19,312 nt of DNA from positions 1-19,312 of the forward strand of contig DGIF01000054.1 in assembly GCA_002393165.1 (NCBI GenBank), given 5' to 3'. Position 1 is the first letter of the stretch. Every line of letters begins with the position of its first letter. Shown in pieces: positions 7,109 through 14,935 of this stretch. Under the pieces are notes generated by a model, which was not told the origin of the DNA, did not search any database, and worked only from the letters and a program-made list of their open reading frames with translations. Position numbers and translations under genes: made by a program. Source of the DNA: Candidatus Saccharibacteria bacterium UBA3829. Lineage in GTDB: Bacteria; Patescibacteriota; Saccharimonadia; Saccharimonadales; Saccharimonadaceae.

Positions 7109-7545
7109 AAAAAGATCTTCTAACTACCGTTTTATCAGCGATTCTCGGCGTCGTCGTTTCTTATATCGTAGTGGGGATATTCATTCCCGAACTCAAAAGC
7201 GTCAGCTTTAAGGCTTTAAACTCAGACACCACTTACACAATCGCCAGTCCGGACCCTGAGGTCTTCAACTATCGCGCCATTAACCCTACCGTAGAAGTTT
7301 ACGTCGGCCAATGCGAAGAGTATAGCGCGTCTGGCGAGTGCCTCGATGGCTTTCGCGGAGATGAAAATACCCCCGAAACTCCGGAAAATCCCGAAACTCC
7401 AGAAACCCCAGAAAATCCAGAGAATCCCGAAACTCCTGAATCACCGGAGAATCCTGAGACTCCAGAAACGCCGGAGGCCCCCGAGAACCCAGAAACTCCA
7501 TCAGAGCCATCAGGTGAGGAGGCTGACAATGGCACAACTAACTAA
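7105..7545 (+). CDS. Membrane-anchored Pro-Glu-Thr repeat protein in the PilP position
   Basis: A 146-residue protein of unknown family. Residues about 5-28 are a membrane helix (LLTTVLSAILGVVVSYIVVGIF). A short domain follows with two Cys (GQCEEYSASGECLDGF), then from about residue 90 an uninterrupted run of PETPEN, PETPET, PENPEN and PESPEN units to about 135, and the acidic end SGEEADNGTTN. No PilP signature is visible, but it starts with an ATGA overlap after pilO and runs 17 bases into pilB, so it is part of the machine. The repeat is probably an extended rod or spacer across the cell wall. Many X-Pro units, but few adjacent prolines, so EF-P dependence is not certain. Confidence 0.75.
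   Translation: MKKDLLTTVLSAILGVVVSYIVVGIFIPELKSVSFKALNSDTTYTIASPDPEVFNYRAINPTVEVYVGQCEEYSASGECLDGFRGDENTPETPENPETPETPENPENPETPESPENPETPETPEAPENPETPSEPSGEEADNGTTN
7365..7510 (+). repeat. Degenerate tandem repeat coding for Pro-Glu-Thr/Asn
   Basis: Units based on CC-GAA-ACT and CCA-GAA-AAT recur about every 6-9 bases, with variation mostly in third positions. The frame is kept. Such tracts expand and contract easily, so length may vary between strains. Confidence 0.8.
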
Positions 7546-9295
7546 AGCCGCCGAAGAGCGCATCATCCGGCTCTTGATCCTCGAAGGCTTAGCCGACGGC
7601 GAAGCGATTTCTTCTTATCTCGAAGGCCGCGATCCGGACGCTAAAACCTCAGCTCTCACCGAGCTAGTTGGCAAGGGAATCATCAATGAGGATATGGTGG
7701 CCCGCGCCACCGCTATGATTATCGGTGTGCCTTACGTCGAGCTCAAAAACATTGTTATCGATCAGGATGTTTTGTCGATTATTCCGCAAGATGCTCAAAT
7801 GCGAGTTCTCGCCATCCCGCTCGGCGAAAAAGACGGCCTCCTCAACGTCGCCATGGCCGACGTTACCAACGTCCAGGCGACCGATTACCTTTCGAATTTG
7901 CTCAACCGACCAATTCGAGTCTGGATGTCTTCCGAGCATGGCATCCGCGAAATGATTGAAAAAAACCACGGCGACTTTTCCGGCATTTCAGAAGCTGTGC
8001 AGGAGGGCAGAATTGGCGCCTCTACCGATGATCAAGCCAAAGCCAAGACCATCGTCCAAGACTCTCCGATCTCTAAGGCACTCAACACCATACTAAGCTA
8101 CGCCGTCAAGACCAAAGCTTCGGATATCCACATCGAGCCGCTCGAAGATTCGCTCATCATCCGTTGCCGTATCGATGGCGTGTTGCGTCGTATCATGGAA
8201 CTCCCGAAAGCGGTCGCTCCAGCGCTAGTCTCGCGCGTCAAGATTCTTAGTAACCTCAAAATCGACGAGCATCGCATCCCGCAAGACGGCCAATTCGCAG
8301 TTTCTGTGGAAGGCAAGGAAGTCGACCTGCGTATCGCCATTTCTCCAGTTACCTGGGGCGAGCAAGTCATTATCCGTCTTCTCGATAAAACTGGAGTTAG
8401 CATGGACATCGAAAAAATGGGCGTCACTGGCCGCGCTTTGCGTTCCATCGTAGCTGGCATCAAACGCCCTAACGGCATGATCCTCACTTCAGGCCCAACC
8501 GGTTCTGGTAAGTCCACTACTCTCTACGCTTTGATTCAGAAAATCAAGTCCGAAGAAATCAACATCGTTACTTTGGAAGACCCAGTCGAGTATAAAATGG
8601 ATGGTATCAACCAGATCCAGGTCAACGTCGACGCCGGGCTGACTTTCGCCTCCGGGCTTCGTAGTATTCTCCGTCAAGACCCTGACGTCGTCATGGTGGG
8701 CGAGATCCGCGACTCCGAGACAGCTTCTCTCGCCGTACAAGCCGCTTTGACCGGCCACCTCGTCTTCAGCACCCTCCACACCAACTCTGCCGCCGGTATT
8801 CTTCCGCGTCTTCTCGACATGGGCATTGAGCCATTCTTACTGGCTTCGACGCTCAACGTCGTGATTGGTCAACGCCTCGTTCGTCGTATTACAGAGAAAC
8901 GCGAATCCTACAAATCATCTGACATCGAGACCAAGGGCATCAACGAGATCGTCGGCGATATTCTACCGCAGATTAGCGGCGACGTTGCCAGCGTCAGCGA
9001 AGACCTAGGCTATCCTGGCCTTCCGGTCAGAAATGATGACTATTATATGTTGGCCAAAGGCATCAACACTAAGGAAACTCCTGGTGGCTACAAAGGCCGC
9101 GCCGGTCTCTACGAAACCATCGACGTCGATGAAGACATCCAGAAAATGATTGTCGCGCGCGCCACTTCAGCGGAAATTATGCGACTCGCCCGCGAAAAGG
9201 GAACCATCACCATGCGCCAAGACGGCGTTTTGAAAGTTTTGTCCGGTGTCACCAGCATGGCCGAGGTCAACCGCGTAGCGAGCGATTTAACATAA
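7529..9295 (+). CDS. pilB: Type IV pilus extension ATPase PilB
   Basis: Hexameric cytoplasmic ATPase that powers pilin polymerisation. With ATG 7529 (GAGGAGG at 7515-7521) it has 588 residues; upstream in-frame codons are shadows of the Pro-repeat gene. An N-terminal GspE_N/MshEN domain covers about 1-150. The motor has Walker A GPTGSGKSTT (about 321-330), Asp box LEDPVEY, Walker B DVVMVGEIRD (about 385-394) and His box TGHLVFSTLHTNSAA. PilB/GspE proteins usually carry a Cys4 zinc module before the final YRGRxGxYE block. Here the stretch between RLVRRI and GGYKGRAGLYE has no Cys at all, so the zinc site is lost. It is the last gene of the pilM-led run; pilT follows behind its own -10. Confidence 0.94.
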   Translation: MAQLTKAAEERIIRLLILEGLADGEAISSYLEGRDPDAKTSALTELVGKGIINEDMVARATAMIIGVPYVELKNIVIDQDVLSIIPQDAQMRVLAIPLGEKDGLLNVAMADVTNVQATDYLSNLLNRPIRVWMSSEHGIREMIEKNHGDFSGISEAVQEGRIGASTDDQAKAKTIVQDSPISKALNTILSYAVKTKASDIHIEPLEDSLIIRCRIDGVLRRIMELPKAVAPALVSRVKILSNLKIDEHRIPQDGQFAVSVEGKEVDLRIAISPVTWGEQVIIRLLDKTGVSMDIEKMGVTGRALRSIVAGIKRPNGMILTSGPTGSGKSTTLYALIQKIKSEEINIVTLEDPVEYKMDGINQIQVNVDAGLTFASGLRSILRQDPDVVMVGEIRDSETASLAVQAALTGHLVFSTLHTNSAAGILPRLLDMGIEPFLLASTLNVVIGQRLVRRITEKRESYKSSDIETKGINEIVGDILPQISGDVASVSEDLGYPGLPVRNDDYYMLAKGINTKETPGGYKGRAGLYETIDVDEDIQKMIVARATSAEIMRLAREKGTITMRQDGVLKVLSGVTSMAEVNRVASDLT

Positions 9296-9300
9296 AAGGT

Positions 9301-9310
9301 ATGGTATAAT
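9301..9310 (+). promoter_or_regulatory. Extended -10 promoter, leaderless start of pilT
   Basis: ATGG-TATAAT with the hexamer at 9305-9310 and TG one base upstream. The pilT ATG starts 6 bases later (9317). No clear -35. It sits in the 21-base gap after pilB, so pilT can be expressed separately. Confidence 0.6.
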
Positions 9311-9316
9311 AATCTT

Positions 9317-10393
9317 ATGGAGCAAAACAGACAAACTATCAAAGTCGAAACCTTACTCGAGGAATGTGTTCGTCGCAACGCATCAGATATTCATATTCAG
9401 TACGGTTTGCCGCCGATCATTCGTGTCGATGGCGCGCTTTTCCCGATCAATGGTCTTCCGAAGCTCGACGAAGAAACTTTAAAGAGCCTCATCTTCTCTA
9501 CGCTCGATGAAGAGCAGCAGAAAATGTATTTGAAAGACAAAGAATACGACTATTCGTTTGCCTTTGGCGACATTGCTCGCTTCCGCGTCAACGCCTTCCA
9601 CGAGCGTGGCAAAATGGCCGCCGCCTTTCGTCTAATTCCGAACAAAATCGTTTCCATAGAAGAGTTAGGCCTGCCGGGCGTTGTCTCTTCGTTCTCAGAA
9701 TTCCCGCGCGGCCTAGTTCTCATTACCGGCCCAACTGGCTCTGGTAAGTCCACCACCCTTGCTGCGCTCATTGATAAAATTAATCGCGAAAAGAGCAAGC
9801 ACATCATCACCATTGAAGACCCGATTGAGTTTACTCATAAATCTATCCGCTCCGTCATCGTCCAGCGCGAGGTTCACTACGATACCTTTAGCTTCGCTGC
9901 TGCGCTCCGCAGTGCTCTCCGCGAGGACCCAGACGTTGTCCTTATCGGTGAGATGCGCGACCTTGAGACCATCCAAGCCGCTATTACTATTGCCGAAACT
10001 GGCCACCTAGTTTTTGCCACTCTTCACACTAACTCCGCCTCACAATCCATCGATCGCATGGTCGACGTTTTTCCAGCTCACCAGCAGCCACAGGTCCGCA
10101 CTCAGCTCGCGAATATTATCCAGGCCATTTGCTCGCAGCGCCTTGTTCCCGCCATCGGCGGCGGCCGCGCTATTGCTGCCGAGATCATGGTCGCCAATAC
10201 CGGCATTCGTTCGCTCATTCGCGAAGGCAAGACTTTTCAGATTGACACTGCTATCCAAACCGGCAACGACCAAGGCATGCAGACCATGGATCGCACCTTG
10301 GCCAAGCTCGTCCAAACCGGCGTCGTTACCTATGATTCTGCTCGCGAGTACGCTGTCGATCCAACCGAATTTGATAGGCTAGTCGCGGGGTAA
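9317..10393 (+). CDS. pilT: Type IV pilus retraction ATPase PilT
   Basis: Hexameric ATPase that depolymerises the pilus and powers twitching. The 358 residues fit PilT (about 340-370). Motifs: RNASDIHIQYGLPPIIRVDG (N-terminal PAS-like domain), Walker A GPTGSGKSTT (about 137-146), Asp box IEDPIEF, Walker B DVVLIGEMRD, His box TGHLVFATLHTNSASQS, and the PilT-specific IRSLIREGK block (AIRNLIRE in other species) needed for retraction. This last block separates it from PilB. No Shine-Dalgarno. Confidence 0.95.
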   Translation: MEQNRQTIKVETLLEECVRRNASDIHIQYGLPPIIRVDGALFPINGLPKLDEETLKSLIFSTLDEEQQKMYLKDKEYDYSFAFGDIARFRVNAFHERGKMAAAFRLIPNKIVSIEELGLPGVVSSFSEFPRGLVLITGPTGSGKSTTLAALIDKINREKSKHIITIEDPIEFTHKSIRSVIVQREVHYDTFSFAAALRSALREDPDVVLIGEMRDLETIQAAITIAETGHLVFATLHTNSASQSIDRMVDVFPAHQQPQVRTQLANIIQAICSQRLVPAIGGGRAIAAEIMVANTGIRSLIREGKTFQIDTAIQTGNDQGMQTMDRTLAKLVQTGVVTYDSAREYAVDPTEFDRLVAG

Positions 10394-10399
10394 TATCAC

Positions 10400-11605
10400 A
10401 TGAGACGTTTTCACTACAAAGCTAAAGAAAAATCTACCGGCAAAACTATTAAAGGCATTATCCAAGCCGAGAACGAAAAAGTCGCCGGCCACGTTTTGGT
10501 GGAACAAGGCTACATCCCCGAATCCATTCGCGAAGAAGGCGTTGGGCTCCTGGGTGGCCGTGGTCACGTTGCCACCAAAAGTCGCATTATGTTTACCCGT
10601 CAATTATCGACTCTCATCGGCGCCGGCCTACCGCTAGCGGCCAGTTTGCGCACTGTCGTTGAACAAACCGAAGACAAAGCCATGCGCAGCGTCGGCGAAG
10701 ACATTATCGCCAGCGTTGAGTCTGGCAAGTCCCTTTACGAATCTTTCGCTGCTCATCCCGAGGTATTCGACAAAGTTTACACTTCGCTCATCCAGGCCGG
10801 CGAGGCTTCCGGTACGCTCGACAACGCCCTGAAACGCCTAGCCGATCAGGAAGAAAAAGACGCCGCCATGCTTTCCAAAATCAAGGGCGCCTTAGTCTAT
10901 CCGGCCATTATCCTAGTTGTTATTATCGCTGTGCTCGCCTTCATGATGATCATGGTTGTTCCGGAAGTCCAGAAGCTTTACGCCGATATGGGCGAAGAGC
11001 TCCCCGAACTCACCCAAATGCTCGTTAACGTTTCCAACTTCTTCGCCGACTTTTGGTGGCTGGTTGCCATTCTACTTGGCGCCGCCGTGTCCGGCATTTA
11101 CTACTTCATCAAAAACACTCCAGCTGGGCGCAAGACTATGGACACCATTAAACTTCACGTCCCAATGTTTGGCGGCTTATTCCGCAAACTCTACGTTTCG
11201 CGCTTTGCTCGCACCGCCGAAATGCTTCTCGCTACCGGCGTTCCGATGCTCAAATCCATTGAAATCGCGATTGCCGCGACCAGCAACACTATTGTCGAGT
11301 CGGAGTATTCCAAGTCTCTAGACACCATCAAAAGCGGCAAGCCTTTGTCCGAGGCCCTCACCGGCCTAAATTATATGCTTCCGCTTGTTCCGCAGATGGC
11401 CTCTATCGGTGAGCAGTCCGGTAAGATCGACGAGATGCTTGGCCGTTCCGCCGCCGTTTACGAAGAGGAGCTAGACACGCAGATTAATAATATCTCCACC
11501 ATGATCGAACCAATTCTCATGGTTGCCATGGCTGGCGTGATCGGCATCGTTGTCGGTGGTACTCTGCTCCCGATTTACTCACTCGTGAACGCCGTCGCCA
11601 CGTAG
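10400..11605 (+). CDS. pilC: Type IV pilus inner-membrane platform protein PilC
   Basis: Polytopic membrane protein that couples the ATPases to pilin movement. The 401 residues match the family. After a basic start (RRFHYKAKEKSTGKTIKG) come two T2SSF domains: about 70-190, with FTRQLSTLIGAGLPLAASLR and YPAIILVVIIAVLAFMMIMVV as the first membrane segment, and about 270-395, with FARTAEMLLATGVPMLKSIEIA and a final membrane segment near TMIEPILMVAMAGVIGIVVGGTLLPIY. A further hydrophobic segment lies near 214-236. It begins 6 bases after pilT without a clear ribosome binding site, so it is probably co-transcribed and coupled. A strong terminator follows. Confidence 0.95.
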   Translation: MRRFHYKAKEKSTGKTIKGIIQAENEKVAGHVLVEQGYIPESIREEGVGLLGGRGHVATKSRIMFTRQLSTLIGAGLPLAASLRTVVEQTEDKAMRSVGEDIIASVESGKSLYESFAAHPEVFDKVYTSLIQAGEASGTLDNALKRLADQEEKDAAMLSKIKGALVYPAIILVVIIAVLAFMMIMVVPEVQKLYADMGEELPELTQMLVNVSNFFADFWWLVAILLGAAVSGIYYFIKNTPAGRKTMDTIKLHVPMFGGLFRKLYVSRFARTAEMLLATGVPMLKSIEIAIAATSNTIVESEYSKSLDTIKSGKPLSEALTGLNYMLPLVPQMASIGEQSGKIDEMLGRSAAVYEEELDTQINNISTMIEPILMVAMAGVIGIVVGGTLLPIYSLVNAVAT

Positions 11606-11627
11606 CCCAAGCCTCGTCTCCTGCATC

Positions 11628-11658
11628 ATCAAAAATGCTCCCGAATGGGAGCATTTTT
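11628..11658. terminator. Bidirectional intrinsic terminator between pilC and the prepilin gene
   Basis: AAAAATGCTCCC, loop GAAT, GGGAGCATTTTT is a perfect stem with A's on one side and T's on the other. It therefore works for pilC on the plus strand and for the converging prepilin gene on the minus strand. Confidence 0.93.
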
Positions 11659-11674
11659 GTAGAACTGCTTAATT

Positions 11675-12337
11675 CTATTGATCGTCGATGCAGTACACGC
11701 CAGCACCTTCGAGGCGGTACATAATCGCAAAGTGACGAGGAGTATCAGAAATGACATACTCACCATCGCACTTACCGCCAGGGATCACATACACGATGTG
11801 GTTCTTGAACTCGGTCTCGAGAGAAAGCTTATTGCTGTCTACTCCCAACGTGGCTCCGCCAAGCGTCAAGGTTACATCCTCACCAGAGAGGCTGGTCTTG
11901 TCGCCAATGTTTTCTGTGATGTACATGCTGTAATACACGCCATCCGGATCCTGGAACGTGTTGGTGGTGGAATCAGTGCCAGAGTTCATGTATCTCTGAA
12001 CGAACTGTCTTGCAACATCGTCGTCGGCAGAAGCACCAGCGTTGCTATCAACATCACAGCCAGATGTGAACGTGCCATCCTTACATGCTGCCCAGTAGCT
12101 TGGACCTTTCGGCAAAGCCGTCAAGTTGCTACCAGCCGACATGTTGTTCGTCTGATACTGTACGAGCGAAGTGTCCACGCGAGACATATCGTTACGGCGC
12201 TGAGTATCACGCTGCGATCGCTGCAATGCTGGGAGAGCAACGAACACCATCAAGAAGATAAGACCCGCGATTGCAAGCACGAGCACGACTTCGATGATGG
12301 TGAAGCCTTCTTTAGAGTTAATATTTTGTTTTGTCAT
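11675..12337 (-). CDS. Type IV prepilin (probable major pilin)
   Basis: A 220-residue pilin precursor. A short leader ends in SKEG, and cleavage after Gly gives FTIIEVVLVLAIAGLIFLMVF, the class III signal with Glu5 and the hydrophobic assembly helix. A coiled helix follows (LQRSQRDTQRRNDMSRVDTSLVQYQTNN), then a globular domain with four Cys (AACKDG, SGCDVD, GKCDGE, YCIDDQ), probably two disulfides. AAAGGA lies 7 bases before the ATG, unlike the leaderless neighbours. This better ribosome binding site and the strong terminator fit a highly expressed major pilin (inference). It is shielded from pilC by the shared terminator. Confidence 0.9.
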   Translation of the reverse strand: MTKQNINSKEGFTIIEVVLVLAIAGLIFLMVFVALPALQRSQRDTQRRNDMSRVDTSLVQYQTNNMSAGSNLTALPKGPSYWAACKDGTFTSGCDVDSNAGASADDDVARQFVQRYMNSGTDSTTNTFQDPDGVYYSMYITENIGDKTSLSGEDVTLTLGGATLGVDSNKLSLETEFKNHIVYVIPGGKCDGEYVISDTPRHFAIMYRLEGAGVYCIDDQ

Positions 12338-12344
12338 ATATAAA

Positions 12345-12363
12345 TCCTTTCTAGATTTTTATA
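12345..12363 (-). promoter_or_regulatory. Ribosome binding site and possible -10 of the first prepilin gene
   Basis: On the minus strand TATAAA (12363-12358) is followed by AGAAAGGA (SD core at 12350-12345) and the ATG 7 bases on. The SD is clear. The -10 is tentative because it lies very close to the SD and no -35 was found. Confidence 0.4.
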
Positions 12364-12409
12364 CTTGACTTGCACTACACAATCATTGCATAATGCAATC
12401 TTAACCTTA

Positions 12410-12450
12410 GTTTATCAAACAAAAATAAAAAAAGCAATAGCATTTTAGAG
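12410..12450 (-). terminator. Possible weak terminator after the second prepilin gene
   Basis: Read on the minus strand, the stop at 12462 is followed by the small hairpin AGTTT-G-AAACT and then a long U-rich tract (CTTTTTTTATTTTTG). The hairpin is weak, so partial read-through into the next prepilin gene is likely. Confidence 0.35.
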
Positions 12451-12461
12451 TTTCAAACTTA

Positions 12462-13010
12462 TTAGATACCTTGAGTATCGGCGCAGTATTTGTCCGAACG
12501 CTCCATCTTATAAATGACGGCCACACCTCGAGGATTTGACGAATACACGGCATTAATGCCGCTGCAAGTTGCATTCCTTACTACATAAATCGTATGAAGT
12601 GTGGGCTCGTCTAAGCCCTCATTGGTGCACTCGCTGCCCACAGCCTCGGCCGCGCAGCGCGTCACAAACAAATCGTACCGCGTCCCATCCGGATCCACGA
12701 AGGAATCTTCCAGGTAGCCACCATAGAAATCTGCCCAAGTATTCCCATTGTTATTTCCGAAAACGACCTCAGATCCCATCACCCACGTCTCATCGCTAGT
12801 TCCATCGATAACTGGCAACGCCCCGCGGTTATTATTCGCCTGGAAGTTTTTCAACTGGTTAATAAAAGTCAGCATGTGATCTTTTCGCACCGTATCTCGC
12901 TGCGAAGCGGTTAGCGCTGGCACACCGATAAACACCATTACTAAAATCGCACCAGCCACTGCCAGCACGAGCACTGTTTCAATCAACGTAAATCCCTTAT
13001 GCCTTCTCAT
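12462..13010 (-). CDS. Second type IV prepilin (minor or alternative pilin)
   Basis: A 182-residue prepilin starting MRRHKG followed by FTLIETVLVLAVAGAILVMVF: short basic leader, Gly-Phe cleavage site, Glu5 and the assembly helix. The ATG at 13010 is chosen over one 27 bases upstream because it gives the canonical leader and lies 6 bases after a TATAAT. The helix and QRDTVRKDHMLTFINQLKNFQANN parallel the first pilin, so the two are paralogues. The head has five Cys (TRCAAEA, SECTNE, ATCSG, KYCADT). It is divergent from pilD with promoters back to back. Confidence 0.9.
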   Translation of the reverse strand: MRRHKGFTLIETVLVLAVAGAILVMVFIGVPALTASQRDTVRKDHMLTFINQLKNFQANNNRGALPVIDGTSDETWVMGSEVVFGNNNGNTWADFYGGYLEDSFVDPDGTRYDLFVTRCAAEAVGSECTNEGLDEPTLHTIYVVRNATCSGINAVYSSNPRGVAVIYKMERSDKYCADTQGI

Positions 13011-13016
13011 GCCACC

Positions 13017-13045
13017 ATTATAACTATTCGCCACCAAAAAATCAA
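13017..13045 (-). promoter_or_regulatory. Promoter of the second prepilin gene (leaderless)
   Basis: On the minus strand TTGATT, a 17-base spacer, then TATAAT (13022-13017). The ATG follows after 6 bases (GGTGGC), at the expected start point. Confidence 0.75.
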
Positions 13046-13070
13046 CCCAAAACCCTCCCTCCAGCCAAAC

Positions 13071-13081
13071 TATGCTAAAAT
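13071..13081 (+). promoter_or_regulatory. Extended -10 promoter of pilD (leaderless)
   Basis: TATGC followed by TAAAAT (13076-13081), with the pilD ATG 7 bases later (13089). TG lies one base before the hexamer. No strong -35. Confidence 0.6.
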
Positions 13082-13088
13082 ACTAAGC

Positions 13089-13955
13089 ATGGAGATATTA
13101 ATTTATTGCCTAATGTTTCTCTTTGGCGCCTGCTTTGGCTCCTTTCTTTGCTGCCAAGCTCGCCGCCTGCACTTAAAAGCGACCGGCGAACCAAAACTCG
13201 GCGCCCGTTCCGTCTGCCCGTCCTGCCGCCACCAGCTTAAATGGTATGAAAATCTCCCAATTATTTCCTGGACCATCCAAAAAGGGAAGTGCCGCCATTG
13301 CCACAAAAAAATCGGCGCCGCCGAAATTATTTCTGAGCTCGCCGCCGGCCTGGCCTTTCTGCTCGTTTCGGTTGCTTTTGTCACTGCGTCGCCTAATCCT
13401 ACCTCTACAATTTTTGGCGCTTTCCCAACCGACGCCACGCCGAATCTGGTTTTTGGCTCCGGCGATGTTTTGAACTATCTCATCCTTGTCTTTACGCTGC
13501 TCCTTGTCCTCGTTTTCATCTTCCTTTCGATTTACGACGGGCTCTATGGCGAGCTCCCGACTTTTGCGCTCATCATCGCTGCCTCGCTTGCCACTATCAT
13601 CGTTGTGCTTCGCCTCGCTACGGTCGGCTTTGCCGCCTCGTACTTGATCGACACACTGATTGCCGTCGCAGTGCTTGGCGGGCTCTATCTGGTGCTGTAC
13701 CTCGTCTCCAAAGGCAAATGGGTCGGCGACGGCGACTGGATACTCGGCTCCATCATCGCCGCAGCCCTCGGCGCGCCTCTCTTAGCATTCGTAGTGCTTT
13801 TTCTGTCTAATCTCGCGGCCTGCCTCGCAGCTCTCCCCACCATCAAACAAGCCAAAACCCACAAAATCTATTTCGGGCCGTTCCTGGTCTTCGCTTATGT
13901 CATCACGCTCCTAATCGCGAGCACCGGTGTTATAGATTATTTCGTTTCACTGTGA
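13089..13955 (+). CDS. pilD: Prepilin peptidase / N-methyltransferase PilD
   Basis: Polytopic membrane aspartic protease that cleaves the prepilin leaders after Gly and methylates the new N-terminus. With ATG 13089 it has 288 residues. The N-terminal domain has FGACFGSFLCCQARRL and two CxxC pairs (CPSCRHQLKWYENLPIISW; CRHCHKKIGAAEIISE), the zinc-binding methyltransferase part. The two catalytic Asp motifs are IYDGLYGELP (about 158-167) and GDGDWILG (about 218-225), the latter in place of the common GxGD-hK. Several hydrophobic helices fit the family. It stands next to its two substrates, divergent from one, and its 3' end overlaps the xer gene by 19 bases. Confidence 0.93.
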   Translation: MEILIYCLMFLFGACFGSFLCCQARRLHLKATGEPKLGARSVCPSCRHQLKWYENLPIISWTIQKGKCRHCHKKIGAAEIISELAAGLAFLLVSVAFVTASPNPTSTIFGAFPTDATPNLVFGSGDVLNYLILVFTLLLVLVFIFLSIYDGLYGELPTFALIIAASLATIIVVLRLATVGFAASYLIDTLIAVAVLGGLYLVLYLVSKGKWVGDGDWILGSIIAAALGAPLLAFVVLFLSNLAACLAALPTIKQAKTHKIYFGPFLVFAYVITLLIASTGVIDYFVSL

Positions 13956-14875
13956 AACTTTTCGTGCACTTCTCTTAGATGTGCGTCCGTCACGTGCGTA
14001 TAAATTTGGGTAGTCGAAATATCCGAATGCCCCAGCATCGACTGTACGGCGCGGATGTCTGCACCATTCATTAGTAAGTCTGTCGCAAAAGAATGTCTCA
14101 AAGTATGCGGCGACACGTGTTTAGTTATCCCGGCCAACCTAGCATATTTCTCGACGATTCTTTCCACCGAGCGTGCCGTCATCCGCCGAAAATTTCCCGA
14201 CGTGTCCACCGCCTGCGTGTTTCGCGAGTTGTTCAAAAACAACGCCGGCAGGGAATCAGTCCTCGCGTCCAAATAATCCGCCACTCTGTCCGCACAGGCT
14301 TCGGAAATGAAAATCGGCCGGTCTTTTGACCCTTTCCCCCGCACCATGAATTCTCTTCGATCTAGGTTGATCGAATCGCGATTCAGCCCCACTAGCTCCG
14401 ACACGCGCAGCCCCCCAGAGTATAGCAGCTCGATGATCGCGCGGTCTCTCAGCCCCGACTCCGTCGACGTATCAATCTGCTCCAACATATCTTCCACCTC
14501 GTCGTAATGCAAAAACGTCACCTGTTTGCGAATAATTTTCGGCAGCTCCACCATCGACGGATCCAGCGATTTAATCTCTCGCCGCACCAGATATTTCAAA
14601 AACCCTCTCAGCGCAATCAAATGATAAGCCTGCGTAATCGCCTGCAAATCTTCACTCCCGTTGTCCGACCCGTAGCGGTTTAACCTCAATCGGTACTTCC
14701 TCAGCAGCTCCCGCGTGATGTCTTCCGGCTTCAGCCCGTCTTTCTCAGTAATTTCCAGTGCCAGATCATAAAACCTTTCAAGATACAGCCGATAGTTTTC
14801 AATCGTTTTCTTGCTCCGTCCGCTCTCAATCTCGAGATGTTCCAAAAAGTCATTAATCAGGTTGCTTACGTCCAT
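13937..14875 (-). CDS. xerD: Xer-type tyrosine recombinase
   Basis: A 312-residue site-specific recombinase of the XerC/XerD/XerA family, which resolves chromosome dimers at a dif site. The SAM-like DNA-binding N-domain (LINDFLEHLEIESGRSKKTIENYRLYLERF) is followed by the catalytic domain: Arg in GGLRVSELVGL, Lys in VRGKGSKDRPI, HTLRHSFAT (His-x-x-Arg), GHSDISTTQIYTH with the second His and the Tyr nucleophile. All catalytic residues are present. ATG 14875 is preferred over one 27 bases upstream because it follows a TATAAT by 6 bases and gives the usual start. The full housekeeping-like shape argues for a Xer rather than a phage integrase. Whether it is XerD-like or a lone XerA is not decidable, and no dif site was recognised here. 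Confidence 0.87.
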   Translation of the reverse strand: MDVSNLINDFLEHLEIESGRSKKTIENYRLYLERFYDLALEITEKDGLKPEDITRELLRKYRLRLNRYGSDNGSEDLQAITQAYHLIALRGFLKYLVRREIKSLDPSMVELPKIIRKQVTFLHYDEVEDMLEQIDTSTESGLRDRAIIELLYSGGLRVSELVGLNRDSINLDRREFMVRGKGSKDRPIFISEACADRVADYLDARTDSLPALFLNNSRNTQAVDTSGNFRRMTARSVERIVEKYARLAGITKHVSPHTLRHSFATDLLMNGADIRAVQSMLGHSDISTTQIYTHVTDAHLREVHEKFHSETK

Positions 14876-14881
14876 GGAAAA

Positions 14882-14892
14882 ATTATAGCATA
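14882..14892 (-). promoter_or_regulatory. Extended -10 promoter of the xer gene (leaderless)
   Basis: On the minus strand ATGC-TATAAT, then TTTTCC and the ATG. TG lies one base before the hexamer. The -35 region falls inside the ackA terminator hairpin and is weak. Confidence 0.6.
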
Positions 14893-14933
14893 AACAAACC
14901 ATCGCACAGCTTCAGAATTGCGATGGTTTGTTT
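14892..14933 (-). terminator. 14-bp hairpin terminating ackA and overlapping the xer promoter
   Basis: AAACAAACCATCGC (14892-14905) and GCGATGGTTTGTTT (14920-14933) are perfectly complementary around a 14-base loop. It begins 3 bases after the ackA stop. Read on the minus strand the 3' arm ends GTTTGTTT, a moderate U tract, and this arm is also the spacer region of the xer promoter. Confidence 0.75.
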
Positions 14934-14935
14934 TG

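Noticed and set aside
11678..12343. 221-codon plus-strand ORF opposite the first prepilin gene
   Set aside because: It is the antisense frame of a clear prepilin with signal, Glu5 and Cys pattern; its own translation shows no domain and no ribosome binding site.
12365..12395. Plus-strand TTGACT with CATAAT 18 bases later
   Set aside because: It would read antisense into the second prepilin gene, has an imperfect -10, and lies in AT-rich DNA where chance matches are common.
13945..13957. TTTCACTGTGAAA palindrome at the pilD/xer overlap as a possible operator or dif site
   Set aside because: Short, inside both coding ends, and lacks the two 11-bp Xer arms with a 6-bp centre.
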